From Elmis aenea (Eukaryota > Arthropoda > Insecta > Coleoptera > Elmidae): 64,000 nucleotides of DNA. The translations under genes and the position numbers were made by a program. This document shows positions 12,375 through 25,862 of this stretch, one piece after another; positions within the stretch are counted from its first letter, which is position 1, and each line of letters starts with the position of its first letter. Below the pieces are notes generated by a model. That model did no database searches, was not told the DNA's origin, and was given only the letters and a program-made list of their open reading frames with translations. The stretch is from positions 71,200,108 through 71,264,107 of the forward strand of contig OX393577.1 in NCBI GenBank assembly GCA_947652605.1, written 5' to 3'.

Positions 12375-13900
12375 ATTGAACTAATCCAAATATCGGTAAT
12401 AAATAAAACGACGAACTACCAGATACACAGGGTTTAAAATGACTGATCGTCGCGGAGGTCTAAAGCGGACGTTGATCTGCCGGCAGGTTGTAATACGCTT
12501 GCGCGTTAACGTATATTACTACGCTAAGTAAAACACTTGAAAATAACATTTAAATACGATAATTCCCAAATAAGGTAAAAAAAACCAATTGATACGGCTA
12601 AAGATGATAAATTGAACAATATCGCTTAAAATGAAGCTTTACAATCAATACAGATCCTACGAAACTACACTTAAACAAAGTTTTATATTATAGTGCGTTG
12701 CAAATGCGCGCTTTTTTAAATTATCGACAACGTTTAGTATAGCCTGTAACATGGTTTTCAATATAATTCATTAAACAATTTTCTTTAAAAAGGTCGAGTT
12801 TAAAATGTATACAAATTTACACCAGATAATTACCGAGAATAGTTAGATTAGGTGCAAATAAAGTGACTCATGATTTTCAACCAATGCAGAAGCAGGCTTT
12901 CTCAAATGCCCATAAATGGGCAAACAAAACTACATCAAAATGGCCGCTAGCAATTGAAATTTCCCGCTGCAACAAGTCCTAAAATCCAATTTGAAAATAT
13001 TTTAAATTACGCAATGTTATAATGTAATCTTAAAATTAAAACGATAAAAACTGTAAGAAATATTAGTCTATTAAAAAACCCAAAATCACAATTTGAAAAT
13101 AATTTAAATTAATATATAGTTTGAATACTTTTGAAATTAAAACGAATAAAAGGTCATGAAAACAGAAATAAACCTTGTTCAATAAAATTTGAGCTAAAAA
13201 TAAATCTTTTAATTTTATAGTAACATAATTTTAGTAGTTAAATTCTCGATCTTTTTAATGCTGTCTAAATGTCCAAAATAATGCAATTTAGAGTCGTCCA
13301 TTCTTTGCTTGCGATTTAAACAAGTATACACAACCCATGTACCTAAATACTTACTGCCTTACTCAGAAAACAAATTATAATTGTTGGCTTCGAGAGAAAC
13401 GAGTCTATTACTGTTTCGATAAAGTCAAACCCTTTTATTTAATAGGTCTTGGTGTTAAGTTCTAATAGTTAACAGACGACAAATAATTTTAAAAATGTAA
13501 TCGAATCCCTGAAATTAGGTTTGTTTTGGGATAAAAAACTAAATTTTAAAAATGACACCAGATATTTGCATTTGCTTTAAATAAAAATACAACCCGATTG
13601 AAAAACTATTAACAAAATCATCGATGATTCACATATTTTATTAAATATGAGTATTTAACATTAATTTGTTACATGATGAAAAATTATTTATTTACACGTC
13701 ATGTAAATCGAATGATATACGTGCAATAATATGGTAATAAATAATAACAGTACTAAACAAATAAGTCTTAATTATAACTAACATGATACCTACATTAGCA
13801 AAAATTATAATAAAACTTAAATTACTTATCACCTATATATCTTTTGCAAAGCATTATACGCTATTACACGAATTGTATTAAGGATTTAATAAATAAAGTA
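12375..13900. other. Intergenic: cofilin upstream region and Rtf1 3' end
   Basis: 1.5 kb of AT-rich DNA between two minus-strand genes. It should contain the 5' flank of cofilin and the 3' UTR of Rtf1. No ORF or repeat that I can support. Confidence 0.5.
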
Positions 13901-16900
13901 CTAGATAAGCCCTCGTTTTTTCTTATAATCTTGTAAATTTAAACTTCGACGTGGTCCAATATTGTTGGTTGTTGTTTTAGGAGTTACACTTACTGGTGTA
14001 CCTACAACAAAATTAAATGATATTTAAATTTTGCATAAGCTCATGTGTGCATGCGCGTGTATTAAAACTTACTTGGTAGAGGAACTTCAAGATCTATTTT
14101 GATATCAAAGTCATGTGCTGAGAATAAATCATCTTGAGTAACTTGGATGGGGACAGGGGCTACTACTTGTACCTCTGGCTTTTCTACATGAACTTGAGGT
14201 TGCATAACAGGTATAGGCACAATTTGTTCTTCCTGACAAGCTTTGAAATTCATACGTGGCTTTGTAGAACGCCTCGTGAATGGATCATCAATCTAAAATA
14301 GTAAATGTTAAATAATTTAACAACTATTTCATATTAAAAAAAAACTGCTTCATAATTTACATTGGCAATGGGTAGAGCAAGAGGTTATATAATATAATAT
14401 GTCTTACAGCTCAACATGCAATTGTTTTATAACCGATGTAGTCAAAAATGTATAATGTCATTTTTATGTGTAAAATATTAGCATCGATTTAAGCTGCAAA
14501 TTTTACAGATACAGAACAATTTGTCACGTACGTAAAAATAGAAAGTATAACCATTTCATTGAATAGCCAAATGCATGTGCCTTACTTTTTTGCCTTTATT
14601 AGCCTTAAGTTCTTCCATTATCGCTCGTTCAGCTTCTTCCACGTTTCTTTTACGATTACGATCATTAATATACGAAATACTGGAGATGGTCGATGTTCGA
14701 AGCTTATCTAATTCTGAAGCACGTTCTTCCAGTTCGTGTATTTTTTGACTAAGTTCACGTGCTGTATCTTCATCACCGCGAGTCAATGCACCATCTCGTT
14801 CTTTCATCAATTGTGTTTTTTTCATGGCATAATTAAACGGATTTGGCTTAAAACGTCCCTTTTCTCGTACCTAAGCAACAAAATATCAATATTATGCCGA
14901 TATTATTTTAATTTCCTATACTTACAATCCTTTCAATATCCTGTTCATTAAACTCATAGTTTATAGCCTCTTTAATATCTTGCTGCTTTTCAAGGACTCG
15001 TTCCTTAGTAGGCATTGAGTTGCCAGCACTGTTTGTAGCTTCTATCCACTTGCTATATTCTATGTCGTTAAATTCTTGATTGGATACAAATTCTAACCTA
15101 AATACACGTTCTTGGTTGCCGTGACGAACACGCACACCCTAATTTAAGATAATGGTTAAAATTGGAATAAAAAAAGTTAATAAAATGCACAAATTGAAAT
15201 CATTACTCACCTTATTGGTTCTAGTATTTCCAAGCTGATAAATTTTTGCTGTTTCGTAAACACCAGTTATTTCAGCTACTCGATAAACAGGCATATTATT
15301 ATGTTGACCTATACCAATTTTTACAAAACAACCTTTCGCAATACGATCAAAGAACGGAAGATGTACAAAACGCTCAAGTTTATGTCGCGATAATCGTATT
15401 TGATTAAGATCTGTTCTAGATGGTGTGTATGCTGGCTTCTTCTGTTCTTCCTCTTGTTCGTTGTCACTCGAACTAGAACTGGATGATGAACGTGATCGAG
15501 ATCGAGTTGAGGTAGCTGTTGCTTGTGTTTGTCGAACAGGATGTGGAGAACTCTTACCACCTTAAAAAATCACATTTAAAATATGTTTACATAAAGCTAT
15601 TCTTAAACGAATTTACGACTTACCTTCACTCTCACTATCATCAGAGTAAATGTCGGATGCCTTTAATTTTACAGAATTTTTATTAGGTGAAAGAACCGAT
15701 TGTTCTTCATCTTTCTTCCGCTGTTCTTCTCTACGTGCAAATTCTTGTTCTTCTCGCTTTTGTTTACCTTCTCTTCTAGCCTTTAATTCGGCCATAGCGT
15801 TCACTCTTTTATCAACCTTGCCTCTGTTTTCTTCAATATTTTTTTTACGCTCCTTACTACGTTCTTTATGATCTACTGGACTATACTGTAATGATTTTTG
15901 GGTGTCTTTCCACTTAATAGGCTTCTCTTTTGCCCTTTCAGCTCTTTTTTGCAACCTTAATTTTTTTTCTATTTCAAACCTACGATCAATAAACAACTTT
16001 TATAATGCAATTTTCACATTTATATTAATGGTTTTCTTTGATTAGCTATGTTTTTGACTTGGACAATCTAAAATGAAGTAAACACGGGGACTTGACCGTT
16101 TCAATGTATACAAAATTCAAATTAATTGCTGTGCAAGTAAAACAACTGCATTCATTTAATTAAAATAAAAGTAACAGAATGTATGTCTAAAAACTACAAA
16201 TACTAACCTTGTTTAACTAAATAAACTACAAATTACTTTTATACCATTGCCATAAAAGCGGAACATGTCAAAAATTATTTAAAGAATTTGATACATGTCA
16301 ATTTTGAAAATACTTCGCTACCGTTATGCTTTTGTTAAAAAACAACCGTGTGACAATGTTAAATATTTTTACAATATTATTGTCGAATTAAAAGAGGCTT
16401 TTGAATTTCATACTAAGAGATATGTCAAACAAAATCATACATAAATTAAAAAATTCATCAAGTTGCAGTTTTTATTTAAATGATGCATGTACATCTGCAA
16501 GTATTATTACTTACCTGGTTTTCATTAATTCTCTTTGTTCAATGCGTTTGAAAATTTCTGTTTCACGTTCTTTTTCAGTAAGGCTTGCTAATCTTGCTCG
16601 ATCTTCATCATCCCCCATAAGTTGATCATCATAACCATCATTATATTCTTCTTCAGAACTACTGGAATCCGAGACTTCACCTTCTTCGGGTTCTGAATTA
16701 TTTTTTGTATCTTGTTTTTCACCTTCTTCTGAGGATAGAGAAGCAGCTCGCTTTGCTCGTTTTTTATTTTTACGACTATCATTATCACTACCATGATTTG
16801 AATCAGAGTCTGATTTAGTATCACTTTCAGGAGATCGTTTTTTCTTGCTTTTATTTTTGGCTAAGCTAAGAAATTCCTGTAACATTGAAAACATTAATGT

Positions 16901-17267
16901 TTCTGTTAATGTAGTCCCAACTTCACACACATATTCTAAAATTTCATACATTGTTGAGCCAAAATTATGAATGCTGTTGAAAATTTTTGACAATTGCGCT
17001 GCAAGGTGAAAAACATTTGTTTAAACTTCAAAATATCAGTTGAAGCAAGCAAAACTCAAGGTGAAAACTACGCACGAACACGGTTAACTAGAATTTCTGT
17101 TATTGAAGGTATTAAAGTTACTTCTTTGCACGAGAAAGGAAACTTTTAAGTTCCCGCCTATATCTAACCTATACGCACATAAAAATTGTACTCACCGAAT
17201 CTAAATCGCTGTTTGAATCATTACTGGAGTCAGAATCGATTAAAGCTTGGTTTTTACGTTTACCCAT
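13901..17267 (-). CDS. Rtf1: RNA polymerase-associated protein Rtf1 (Paf1 complex)
   Basis: Elongation factor of the Paf1 complex, linked to H2B ubiquitylation and transcription through chromatin. Eight coding exons: 17267-17196, 16876-16515, 15979-15624, 15560-15211, 15138-14926, 14870-14586, 14292-14073 and 14001-13901, all GT-AG with matching phases. They give 652 residues. The N terminus [18 protein letters not shown] is serine/acid rich as in other Rtf1 proteins. Long charged Lys/Glu/Ser stretches follow. The Plus3 domain spans roughly residues 315-440 ([49 protein letters not shown], then [12 protein letters not shown] and [11 protein letters not shown]). A coiled stretch and a short conserved end ([16 protein letters not shown]) close it. 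Confidence 0.95.
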
Positions 17268-18473
17268 TTTATATGTTGCAATATAACTTATAAATAATTA
17301 TATATTTTACAAATAACAAAGCAAACCAACATCTAGCAGGCTGCCCTTTTCCACTACGTATCAAAATTTTCTTCCATGTATAATGACAGTTAGCGATACA
17401 ACAGGTTTGCCAACTTTACTCATAACAACTAGTGCTTTGTGATAACAACATCCAATATACAGGGTGGACCAAATAGGAATGTTTTATGCGGCATCTCGGT
17501 TACCGTAACAGTTGGCGATTTTTTTTTAATCGATCTCTTGAGCTATCGGGTGATCGAAAATGATTGATGCCAAGGGTGTTACGAACTTTCTTCGAACGGA
17601 TGGTAACCCATAGGGAAAAACCAGTAGCGTAGAAAAAGGTTTGTGTTGACAGAACGGGTAATAATATTCTCCATTTAAATACGACAGCTACAGTTTTTAC
17701 TGACAAAAAGATTTGCAAAGCTTTCTGTTCAAAAGAATTAGCTCCATAAAAACAATTAAGTAAGGCTACCTAAAATCAGTTTCTTTATTAATATGCATAC
17801 ATATGTAAATATTGGCCACACACGAAATGACAGAACAACCTGAATGCACAGAAAACGAAAAACTGATAACTGATTTTTACGAAAACATGCAAATTATAAC
17901 GAAAAGCTACTAACCGCACACGAAACGACATGTGAACCTTAACGTCACAGAAAACGTCAATAATACTACGCCACTGATATCCTACTTTTACACTGAGATA
18001 CCAACTAAAACTTGGTTATTTTATTTTCGGTCTAAAGTTAGCGGGCATCAGTCATTGTTGATCACCCTACTTTTGGTAATTTATGCTTGTAAGAGACCGG
18101 CGGGGCTGTCATATGAACGCTGTGTTCACTTGTAAGCGTTTGTGCGTAAAAGTATTTATGAAGGTTGTAACCCATTACACATTTATGGCCTACATTTAAT
18201 TTATCCTACGCATTTGAAAAACAGAAAACCTTTAACCTGACCCTTTATTATTGTCCAAGCGAACGAGGATGAGGTTAAAGGTCGGTAAAAGTTTTTTTTA
18301 AATTGTAATTTTTAATGGATTGCAAACACCGGCAATCACGATAATTAGTAATGTGGTTACTTATAATCGTGATCGCGACTGTGTGAGTTGACCTTAAGCG
18401 TTTTCATTTTTCGTCTGATGTCAAAATGGAAAGCGATATAAAAAATCTGATTACTTCAGGCGTTCTTTTCTTA

Positions 18474-19300
18474 AGGCTGCCATACACGATCCGTAAAAAC
18501 TGAGAGGAAAAACTGATCAGGCCGGCCTGTCCGGAATTCCTGATTCGGCCTGAATACCCTCTACGCCATACACGGTCTCTTTATGCTTTCAGTTCGGCTT
18601 CAGTTTCGCACGCGCCTCTATTGGTCAATGGTACTTAGTAGCGTGCCTTTAATAAGAAATGATATTATTATGGTTTATTCGGACGATTTGCTAGCTATTA
18701 TTGCTATTGGGTTAGTAGTTGCCACTAAATGGCAGCAAAGAAGTATACGAAAGAGACGCATGTGGTGTAGAGTGGTTGTTGAAAAGGAGCACGATTTCCC
18801 ACATAAACCTCCTCTCGGAGAAAGTGTTGGTCAAAAGATTGGCACCACTACTTAAGAATGGACGAGGAAATTCTTTGGTTCTTGTCCTCCTTACATTTCG
18901 TTTGCCAAAGACATGGTTCTGACTCGTATATGGAAATAAATTCCTCCATGTTTTCCCGAAACATTTTGAACACTTATAAAACGAACTAATTAAACTTTAA
19001 AGGGAACAAACCTTTAACTAAACTAGACAAAAAAACGTCAAAACAAGCGACTAATCGTAGCGGCTAACCGTGCTGGACTGACGATTTGGCCTGAAGTGAG
19101 GGCATACACGATCAGTTTCAGGTGGTTTGAACAGGCCGTCCGGAAATCCTATTGAAGTTTCAATTTGATTCCGGCCGCCTGAACAGGCCATTTGCTTCAG
19201 GCAGTACTGACGTTTTTTCCCCACAAACGATCCGGAAATCCGGACAGGCCGGCCTGAACAGTTTTTCCTTTCAGGTTTTACGGATCGTGTATGGCAGCCT
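18474..19300 (+). mobile_element. PIF/Harbinger element nested in the CAGGGTG transposon
   Basis: Termini AGGCTGCCATACACGATCCG and its complement CGGATCGTGTATGGCAGCCT, with TTA on both sides (18471-18473, 19301-19303). A decayed Harbinger transposase start is inside. Confidence 0.85.
18660..18960 (+). pseudogene. Harbinger transposase N-terminal remnant
   Basis: Frame-broken translation shows RRMWCR, WLLKRSTISHINLL and YLRMDEE, in the order seen at the start of insect Harbinger transposases. At least two frame changes and a stop are present and the catalytic DDE part is absent. Not functional. Confidence 0.65.
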
Positions 19301-19386
19301 TTAAAACGAGAGACCGGTATCAGATTTTTGCCAAGTATTACAGTAACAGAGATACCCCGTAAAACATTCGAATTTGGTCCACCCTG

Positions 19387-20184
19387 TACAGCATTTTCCA
19401 AATTCAAGACCTTCCTGGGATTAATATTAAAGTACATTTTTATTTGCATTTGAATTATCCAGCATATTATATTTCATTCAAAACTTCATCAAATAGAAAC
19501 TTAATTTTTTTTGCCAATAATCATAACTTAAAGGGTTCCAATCTTTATTTAAACATTAAATTTTGAAACTTTACACCCAATTTTAATAATTTGCGCAAAT
19601 ACTTACAGAATAATACACACTACATGTGCACCTTGATTAATAAAAATGGTTTAGCACATTTATAATAACAGGTACGAAAGGTTTCAACTAATTAGAATAA
19701 AACAGCTCAAACTTTATAAATACTCTACCTATAGGTAATACATTTCAATAAGACAAATTAGACAACCAATTATTTTATTAAATGCATCTGTAAAAGATCG
19801 GAATATACTCTTTTACATATTAGATGTATAATTTACACATATTATGGTCACTCACATTTACGTCTGCTAAATGACAGTCCCTTTAAGGCTGTACAATAAG
19901 TGCATTTAAACCTTGCCTTTTTTCTCCTCGCTTTACTTCAAATCTTACACCTAACTATTCCATACAACTTTCTTTCATATAACAAGCATATTTCTTACTC
20001 TATATAACAAAGTTCTCACTTCACAACTGCATATTTGTTTATTGCTATCATATATTTAGTTTAATATTTGCACATTCTCTAATTACTTAAAAATTACTTT
20101 ACAAATACTTCCAATTGTTCATTTAATAAAAAATATGACTCAATTAATGCACACGACAAAGATGACAATACGAATAATATACAA
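19387..20184. other. Intergenic: Arp2 3' flank
   Basis: About 800 bp of AT-rich DNA between the transposon and the Arp2 stop codon. It probably contains the Arp2 3' UTR (TTTATT, minus-strand AATAAA, near 20036). No other feature seen. Confidence 0.45.
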
Positions 20185-23100
20185 TTAAGCAGCTCGAGTA
20201 CATAATTTTTTAAGAACATTAAGTCCTTGGTCTTCATATTCTTGTTTAGACATCCAGAAAGTGTCTCTATCTTTCATAACTTCAGCTAAAACAGCACCAC
20301 CTATAAAAACCATATCTTTACGTCGTGGTGGATCTTCTATTCTTATCTTAAACTTTTGCAGTTTATTAATGTCGTTTTTAAGTACTCTTTCCAGATATAA
20401 TTGTTTTATTTCTCGTTCTAACCGTGATGGAAGTCCTGGATACATAGTTGATCCTCCAGATAAAACAATATGTTTATATAATTCCGATCTCATGTCAATA
20501 TCTGCAGCCTTTATTAAAATCATAAATTTTCCAGGAATAGTATAAAAATAGCAATTTAAAACTTTACCTGTATAGTATTAAAAACAAGTTCTGCAATGCC
20601 TTGCCCTTCAACGTTTATAAGATGAGGCTGAAATAGAGCTTCTGGCGCCTCAAATCTCTCTCCTCCAACTTTAATAATTCTTCCGTCAGGTAGAGTGTAG
20701 GGTTCTACTAATACCGTAGTTTCTAAAGCTAAACGCTGTTCTGTTTCAATGTCATAACCAATGTAACAAAGTTTTTCCTTCATCATCCTCACCTGCAATT
20801 AGCAATAATTAATAAATATATATAAAAGTCCAGCCTGTCTCTCTCTCTCTCTCTATCTATCTGTAACGCATGAATATATTAACGCAGTAAACTACTACGG
20901 GTTCATTTGACCGACTGAGTTGTGTCTAATGAACCGTAAATTTTTACTCACGGGTAACATAACAGTGTCTAAATTGCAGCTCACGGTATTATAAACAGTA
21001 ATAGTTTAAATTTAAGATATACAATATTCCCGTCCTAGGACGGGTTACGTGCTAGTAAACTAAGAAAGATAATCATTTACACAACTTGATAAATGAATAT
21101 ACGCAATAGATCAGTGGTTCTCAAACTGGGTGCCGTTAGTACGCCACAAGGGTGCCGCGAAATTCAACATGAAGACAAACCAGAATTTTGTAAATTATTA
21201 CAAAATGGTTTTTGGTGTTCCAAATTAGCTCATTTAACAGACATATTTGATCACCTGAACAAGTTGCACCCCAGTATTCAAGGAAAAAATGAAAATATTT
21301 TGACTTCTGCAGATAATATTTAGGCCTTTAAAGATAAAATAAACATGTGGAAGATAAAAGTAAACACAAATAATGTAGAAATGTTTCTTAAAGTTGCCGA
21401 ATTGAAATATAATAATAAAGATTTGCTTATTTACAGTCATTTAACATCTTTAGAAGAACAAATTAACCATTATTTCCCAAATATATGAGTTAATTTGTAC
21501 TGGGATTTTCTGCACTCGTAAATATTAAAACAAAGAAGAGAGAAAGTCTAAAATCTCTTAAAAATGAGATGAGAGTATGTCTCTCAAAAAGTCGACCTAA
21601 TATCAGAGAAATATGCAAACATAATCAAGCACATATTTCACCATAAGTTCACATTTTAACACCAAACACTTTTCTAATAACTTTTTTTTTTCAAGTACGT
21701 CTTATGCTTCATATCCTAACTAACTGAAAAAAGAAAAAAAAAATGTTTTAAAATTACAATAATAAGGGTGCCGTGAATTTGGTTTAATTATTTTAGTGTG
21801 CCGCCAGACAAAAAAGTTTGAGAACCACTGCAATAGATTGATGGACAAGCAATTTAACAAAGCCAACAAAAACAATTGTTTGCAGGGCTTTTAAATTTAA
21901 AAAAAATTAAATAACTTAAAAACACTGAAACAATATGACACTTGGAAATCTACTGTCTTAGCGTCCCTTATTTTCGATGTATCGTAACTCATTGCTACCG
22001 CACACATATCTGTTGGAACAATTGGCATTGTGTTATGAGCTGTGTTAGTAGATCATTATATGAAATTACCCAATTACAGGTATCGCCAGTTAAGAAGACG
22101 AGCAGTGGGATTGAGCACTTAACACACATGGAATTAAATACGTCTACTTACTTGGTGGTGGCGTACAGCTACAGACGTTCATTAGTCATACATTCATTCA
22201 TAACATTGTACACTCGTCTATGATTTAAACATCCGCTGGCGAAATAGTAGTGACTGCTGTGAAAAAACCTCCCAATTGCTCACCCTCTTACTTGGCTATA
22301 CCTAAATGAACATACTTAATTTTTAATTTTCAAGTAATGAAACAATAAATTTTAAATGGCTGTAAAACGGATATTACCCAATTATGGACATACTTTTATT
22401 TTAATTTAAAAAAAAAGAACCTGGATATGATTTCATAAAGATTGTAAATGGCTCTGTCCCTGACTAACAGAAATATTTTAATGTATAAGGGCCTAATCTG
22501 CGTAATCATTACACAGAGTTAAAAGTTTGTTTACAGTTGGAAGATTTAAATAATGCGCTACTGACGCAGCCGTGCTAATCGTTTCAACAGAGATGTGTGC
22601 GATAGCATTGTGTCAAAATTGGTCTTGCAATAAGGGACCAAAACAGCGGATTACCAGACACTTTTAGTTTTAAATAAATGAAATATTTAAAAATTATTTC
22701 ACGTTAAACTTGCTTTTATCTTGCAAAATATATACTTAACAGTTTCAAAATCAGCCGAATGATTGAATGCGTATCCCCTAAGTAAAAGTAATTTTATCAG
22801 ATAGCGTGTGATATCTCGACCAGCAATATCAAGACGTCTAGTTAAATGAGGTAACGCAAACTCTTCATAAACTGGACAAACATGTGTAACGCCATCTCCA
22901 GAATCTACTACAACTCCAGATAAAAGTCCCTGTACACGAAAATTAAAAATTAGTTAAGTAAAAACTTTAATCGGTAAACTAACTTTAATTTCAATCGCTA
23001 CATATGATTTGCAAAATCATACGATTTAAGTGAGTTATTATAAGCACTTACACATATCAATTTTGATTTAACTGTAAATAAAATGAAAAAAGAGCAAAAA

Positions 23101-25862
23101 ACAAAAATATTGATCTGTTTATCATTATTTTATAATTATGATAAATTACCTGTGCATATAATGTTAAAACTGCTTGGATGGCAACATAAGCACCTGCAAA
23201 TCCATATTTCTCAAACATCACTTCAATCATTTTTTCTCTGTTTTTTGTGGGATTCATGGGAGGCTCAGTTAATAAAATCTGTAAATACGATATAAATTAC
23301 TTGGCCATATTTAAAAAAATCACAAACACACAACATTTACAACTATCAATAAATTAATACTGTAACATTTAAAAGTGATGGTAATTTAAATAACGTTACC
23401 TTTGTTTCCTTAGGGTCTAAATTCATTTTCTTTGGTCCAAACGTATAATCCCAGACATGACACATGTCTTCCCAATTTCTAACAACACCATTTTCCATGG
23501 GATAATTTACTTCTAATAATGATCTAAGAGTTGATGCTTCATCTCCTACCATTAAATCCTTTGGCAACAAAAATAGTATGCAATATTTTACGATTCTTTA
23601 AAAGTACAACACAGCACACATTAAACGGCATGCATGACAATATCTCAATTAATCACACTGTCTGCCAAACTAAAACCAATGCTGTGCATGCAAAAAATAT
23701 TTAATATGGTAGTTAAATTGTTAAAATTTGCAATGAAAGTTCAATTGCTTTAACCTTTACGATGCGCAATGCTTTTAATCGGTCTGTGCCTTCTGTGCGC
23801 TAAACTTTCAAATGAGATAAGGTTTGGGCGAGTAAACTCGCTCGAGCATCTTGGACCACGTAAAAATTTGGCGAGTTTACTCGTCCAGAGCACCGAAAAG
23901 GTTAAACAAGTTTTCATATATAATTGCTACACAAAAATATTAACATTTAATGCAACACACGGAATGCACAATTTTGTTCAACATTTTCATTATCACAACC
24001 AAATGATTCCACATACACCAATAGTATGCAAAATACTAGCATGCCAAGAGCACGGTCTACTACACAGGTTAGGAAGCCTGCCAAAAAATCGGGAACTTTT
24101 CGACATAAATTTCCGCTAGACGGCGATAAGTCTAAGAACCATTCGCCATAAAAATCCGTTAGATGGCGATTAAGTTTAAGAACCTATTTTAAACAAACCT
24201 GACTTAAAAATTCAATTAAAACATTTTTATATACATCATCTGATTGACTAAATTCGAATTTTTTAAGCGAAAGCTTATAAATCTCGCTGATTATGTCAAA
24301 ATCTTGTGCACGCACCGGTTCTTAGACGTATCGCAATCTAGTGATCATTTATGGCGAATGGTTCTTAGACTTATCGCCTCTGTGGGATAATTTATGGAAC
24401 TAGTTACCGGCCTCAGTCGGTTTTATATGGGAGTTTCCCAACCTGTGTAGTAGACCGTGGCCAAGAGTACACCAACAAAGTTGCTAATACTTCGTAGAAG
24501 TTGGAACATTTTTAACCAACAAAAATTCAGAATTAAAATTTTGTAGTAAATAACGTTTTTGTGCAAGTGTTTTTATATAGTCATAAGAACTAATACCGTT
24601 CTTTGTTAATTGAAAGTTCTGCACAAAATTATGCATCAATTCATGCAGTTTCCAGTAAGTTTTCATGTGAAGTATTACTTACAGGAAGAGTGCTCGCTAC
24701 CCCCTGAATGCGTGCAAGACATATTTAACATATTTGAAATGTTCTTAGGTGCGAACCCTATTCACCACTTATTTGTACACTTAATTATACAACAAATTTA
24801 AGTAATATTGTTCATATTCTAGTATGATACAAAGTTTAGCTTACATTGATCATCCACTTTTGGCAAAATTACTACTGTAATTATTTTTTTGTAAAAATTG
24901 TTTACAACAAATAACCAACATGTACAAGTAAAGTTTACATAAACCCAAAAAGACACAAATGCTTACTAATTACATTTTAACTGTTATTCAATGTTAAAGT
25001 TATAATAACGTCTATGGAAAAACTGGGTAATTGGAAGGTGGAAGGTAAAGTATGCACCACTGATATAATTATGTACTTGTACTATTGAAATATAAAATCA
25101 CAAGTGTACAAATAAATACACAAATATATAGCCGAACGAGCTTGTACAACATTACAATATTAATTTCAAATAATCAGTGGCTTATTATAAACATTTTATA
25201 TCAACAAATCTAAAATGCATTCCACAAACAAAAAGCAGTATAAAAATTCTTACTAAATTTAGATCTTACTTCAACATGATATCCCTAAAAATTAAAGCAT
25301 TGTATTATAATAATGCCTTTCAACACTGATTGTCATTATTATTACCATATACAATTTAATTTTTAATTGAATATTAATTACAGTCAGAAGGTATTAAAGG
25401 AGAAAATTAGGCAGTTTACCTATAACTATTAAATTCTATAACAAATAAGTAAGAACTGTTCTTTTTAAAGATAACAATTACATAAAGCTCAACTTCGTTA
25501 ATCTTAAAAGTCAGTAAATTTCACCTTCCTTAATTACTTCTTCCCCAACATAATCTACAGACATATCAAACACTATTTAACTAGTAATTTTTTTCAATGC
25601 AATTTGGATCATAAAATTAGATCATGTGGATTTTAAATACAAACCTTAACTTCAATATCTCCTATTTTATTAACAGCCCTAATAATGGGTCTTCCAACCA
25701 TCGAGGGGAAAATATGGGCAGGAAAATTACTGCCGGCATATCCGCACTTTACGAACTACATAAGAAGGTTATGTTTATCATAAATTTTAACAACTAGTTG
25801 CGAATCATACTTACACCGGTGCCATTATCACAAACAATTACTTTTCTACCTTGGCTATCCAT
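20185..25862 (-). CDS. Arp2: Actin-related protein 2 (Arp2/3 complex)
   Basis: Arp2 forms, with Arp3, the nucleating pair of the Arp2/3 complex that branches actin filaments. Seven constitutive coding exons: 25862-25815, 25755-25645, 23558-23400, 23278-23150, 22929-22741, 20792-20568 and 20508-20185. They give 394 residues, exactly the human length. The start [16 protein letters not shown] holds the first phosphate-binding loop. [17 protein letters not shown] is the second loop and [20 protein letters not shown] the adenosine-binding part; the protein ends CTRAA. A 15-nt extra exon at 25284-25270 would raise it to 399 residues. Introns are rich in transposons (four described here). The gene is head-to-head with UVRAG. 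Confidence 0.97.
20829..21055 (+). mobile_element. possible mini-Helitron 3' end
   Basis: A perfect 16-nt hairpin CCCGTCCTAGGACGGG (21029-21044) followed 7 nt later by CTAG and then T fits a Helitron 3' terminus. The 5' end is uncertain; a TC near 20829 ahead of a CT-rich microsatellite (20838-20862) is my best guess. In an Arp2 intron. Confidence 0.4.
21112..21830 (+). mobile_element. hAT element with transposase remnant, 8-bp TSD
   Basis: Starts CAGTGGTTCTCAAACTGGG, ends AAAGTTTGAGAACCACTG. Exact duplication CAATAGAT on both sides (21104-21111 and 21831-21838). It sits in an Arp2 intron. Confidence 0.92.
21140..21488 (+). pseudogene. hAT transposase C-terminal fragment
   Basis: In-frame remnants [35 protein letters not shown], then [13 protein letters not shown], resemble the conserved segment of ZBED5/FAM200/GTF2IRD2-type hAT proteins. 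The frame is interrupted by a stop near 21322, and the N-terminal two thirds are missing. Confidence 0.7.
23754..23901. mobile_element. piggyBac-like MITE, TTAA target
   Basis: 148 bp flanked by TTAA (23750-23753 and 23902-23905). Ends CCTTTACGATGC and GCACCGAAAAGG are imperfect inverted repeats. Inner inverted GGCGAGTAAACTCGC-type motifs. In an Arp2 intron. Confidence 0.6.
24051..24459. mobile_element. MITE with 8-bp TSD, 409 bp
   Basis: Ends CACGGTCTACTACACAGGTT and AACCTGTGTAGTAGACCGTG are perfect complements over 20 bp. The exact 8-bp duplication GCCAAGAG flanks it (24043-24050, 24460-24467). Inner inverted copies of GCGATAAGTCTAAGAACCAT occur. The superfamily is not certain; an 8-bp duplication fits hAT or P-like elements. 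Confidence 0.85.
25270..25284 (-). other. Arp2: candidate 15-nt microexon of Arp2 (GYHVE)
   Basis: On the minus strand the 15 nt GGATATCATGTTGAA are preceded by TTTAATTTTTAG and followed by GTAAGAT, good acceptor and donor sites. Both neighbouring exons end or start in phase 0 (VK| and |DLMVGDE), so it adds GYHVE without a frame change. This gives 399 residues. I recall two human ARP2 isoforms of 394 and 399 residues, differing near this position. Not proven without RNA. Confidence 0.6.

Larger units (their letters stand above)
17460..19386. mobile_element. CAGGGTG-terminated DNA transposon, TA target site
   Basis: Left end TA-CAGGGTGGACCAAATAGG; the right end is the complement, TTTGGTCCACCCTG-TA. 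The inverted ends are similar over about 50 bp. TA on both sides suggests a Tc1/mariner-type target. The same end motif caps two palindromic elements at 28.3 and 47.1 kb. The middle is taken up by a nested Harbinger element. It lies 190 bp upstream of the Rtf1 start codon. Confidence 0.7.

Noticed and set aside
16588..16824. Alternative-frame ORF inside Rtf1 exon 2
   Set aside because: Shadow of the acidic Ser-rich coding frame, which has matching splice phases.
23769..24119. 116-codon ORF in an Arp2 intron
   Set aside because: It runs across a MITE boundary and the start of another element; composition is not protein-like.
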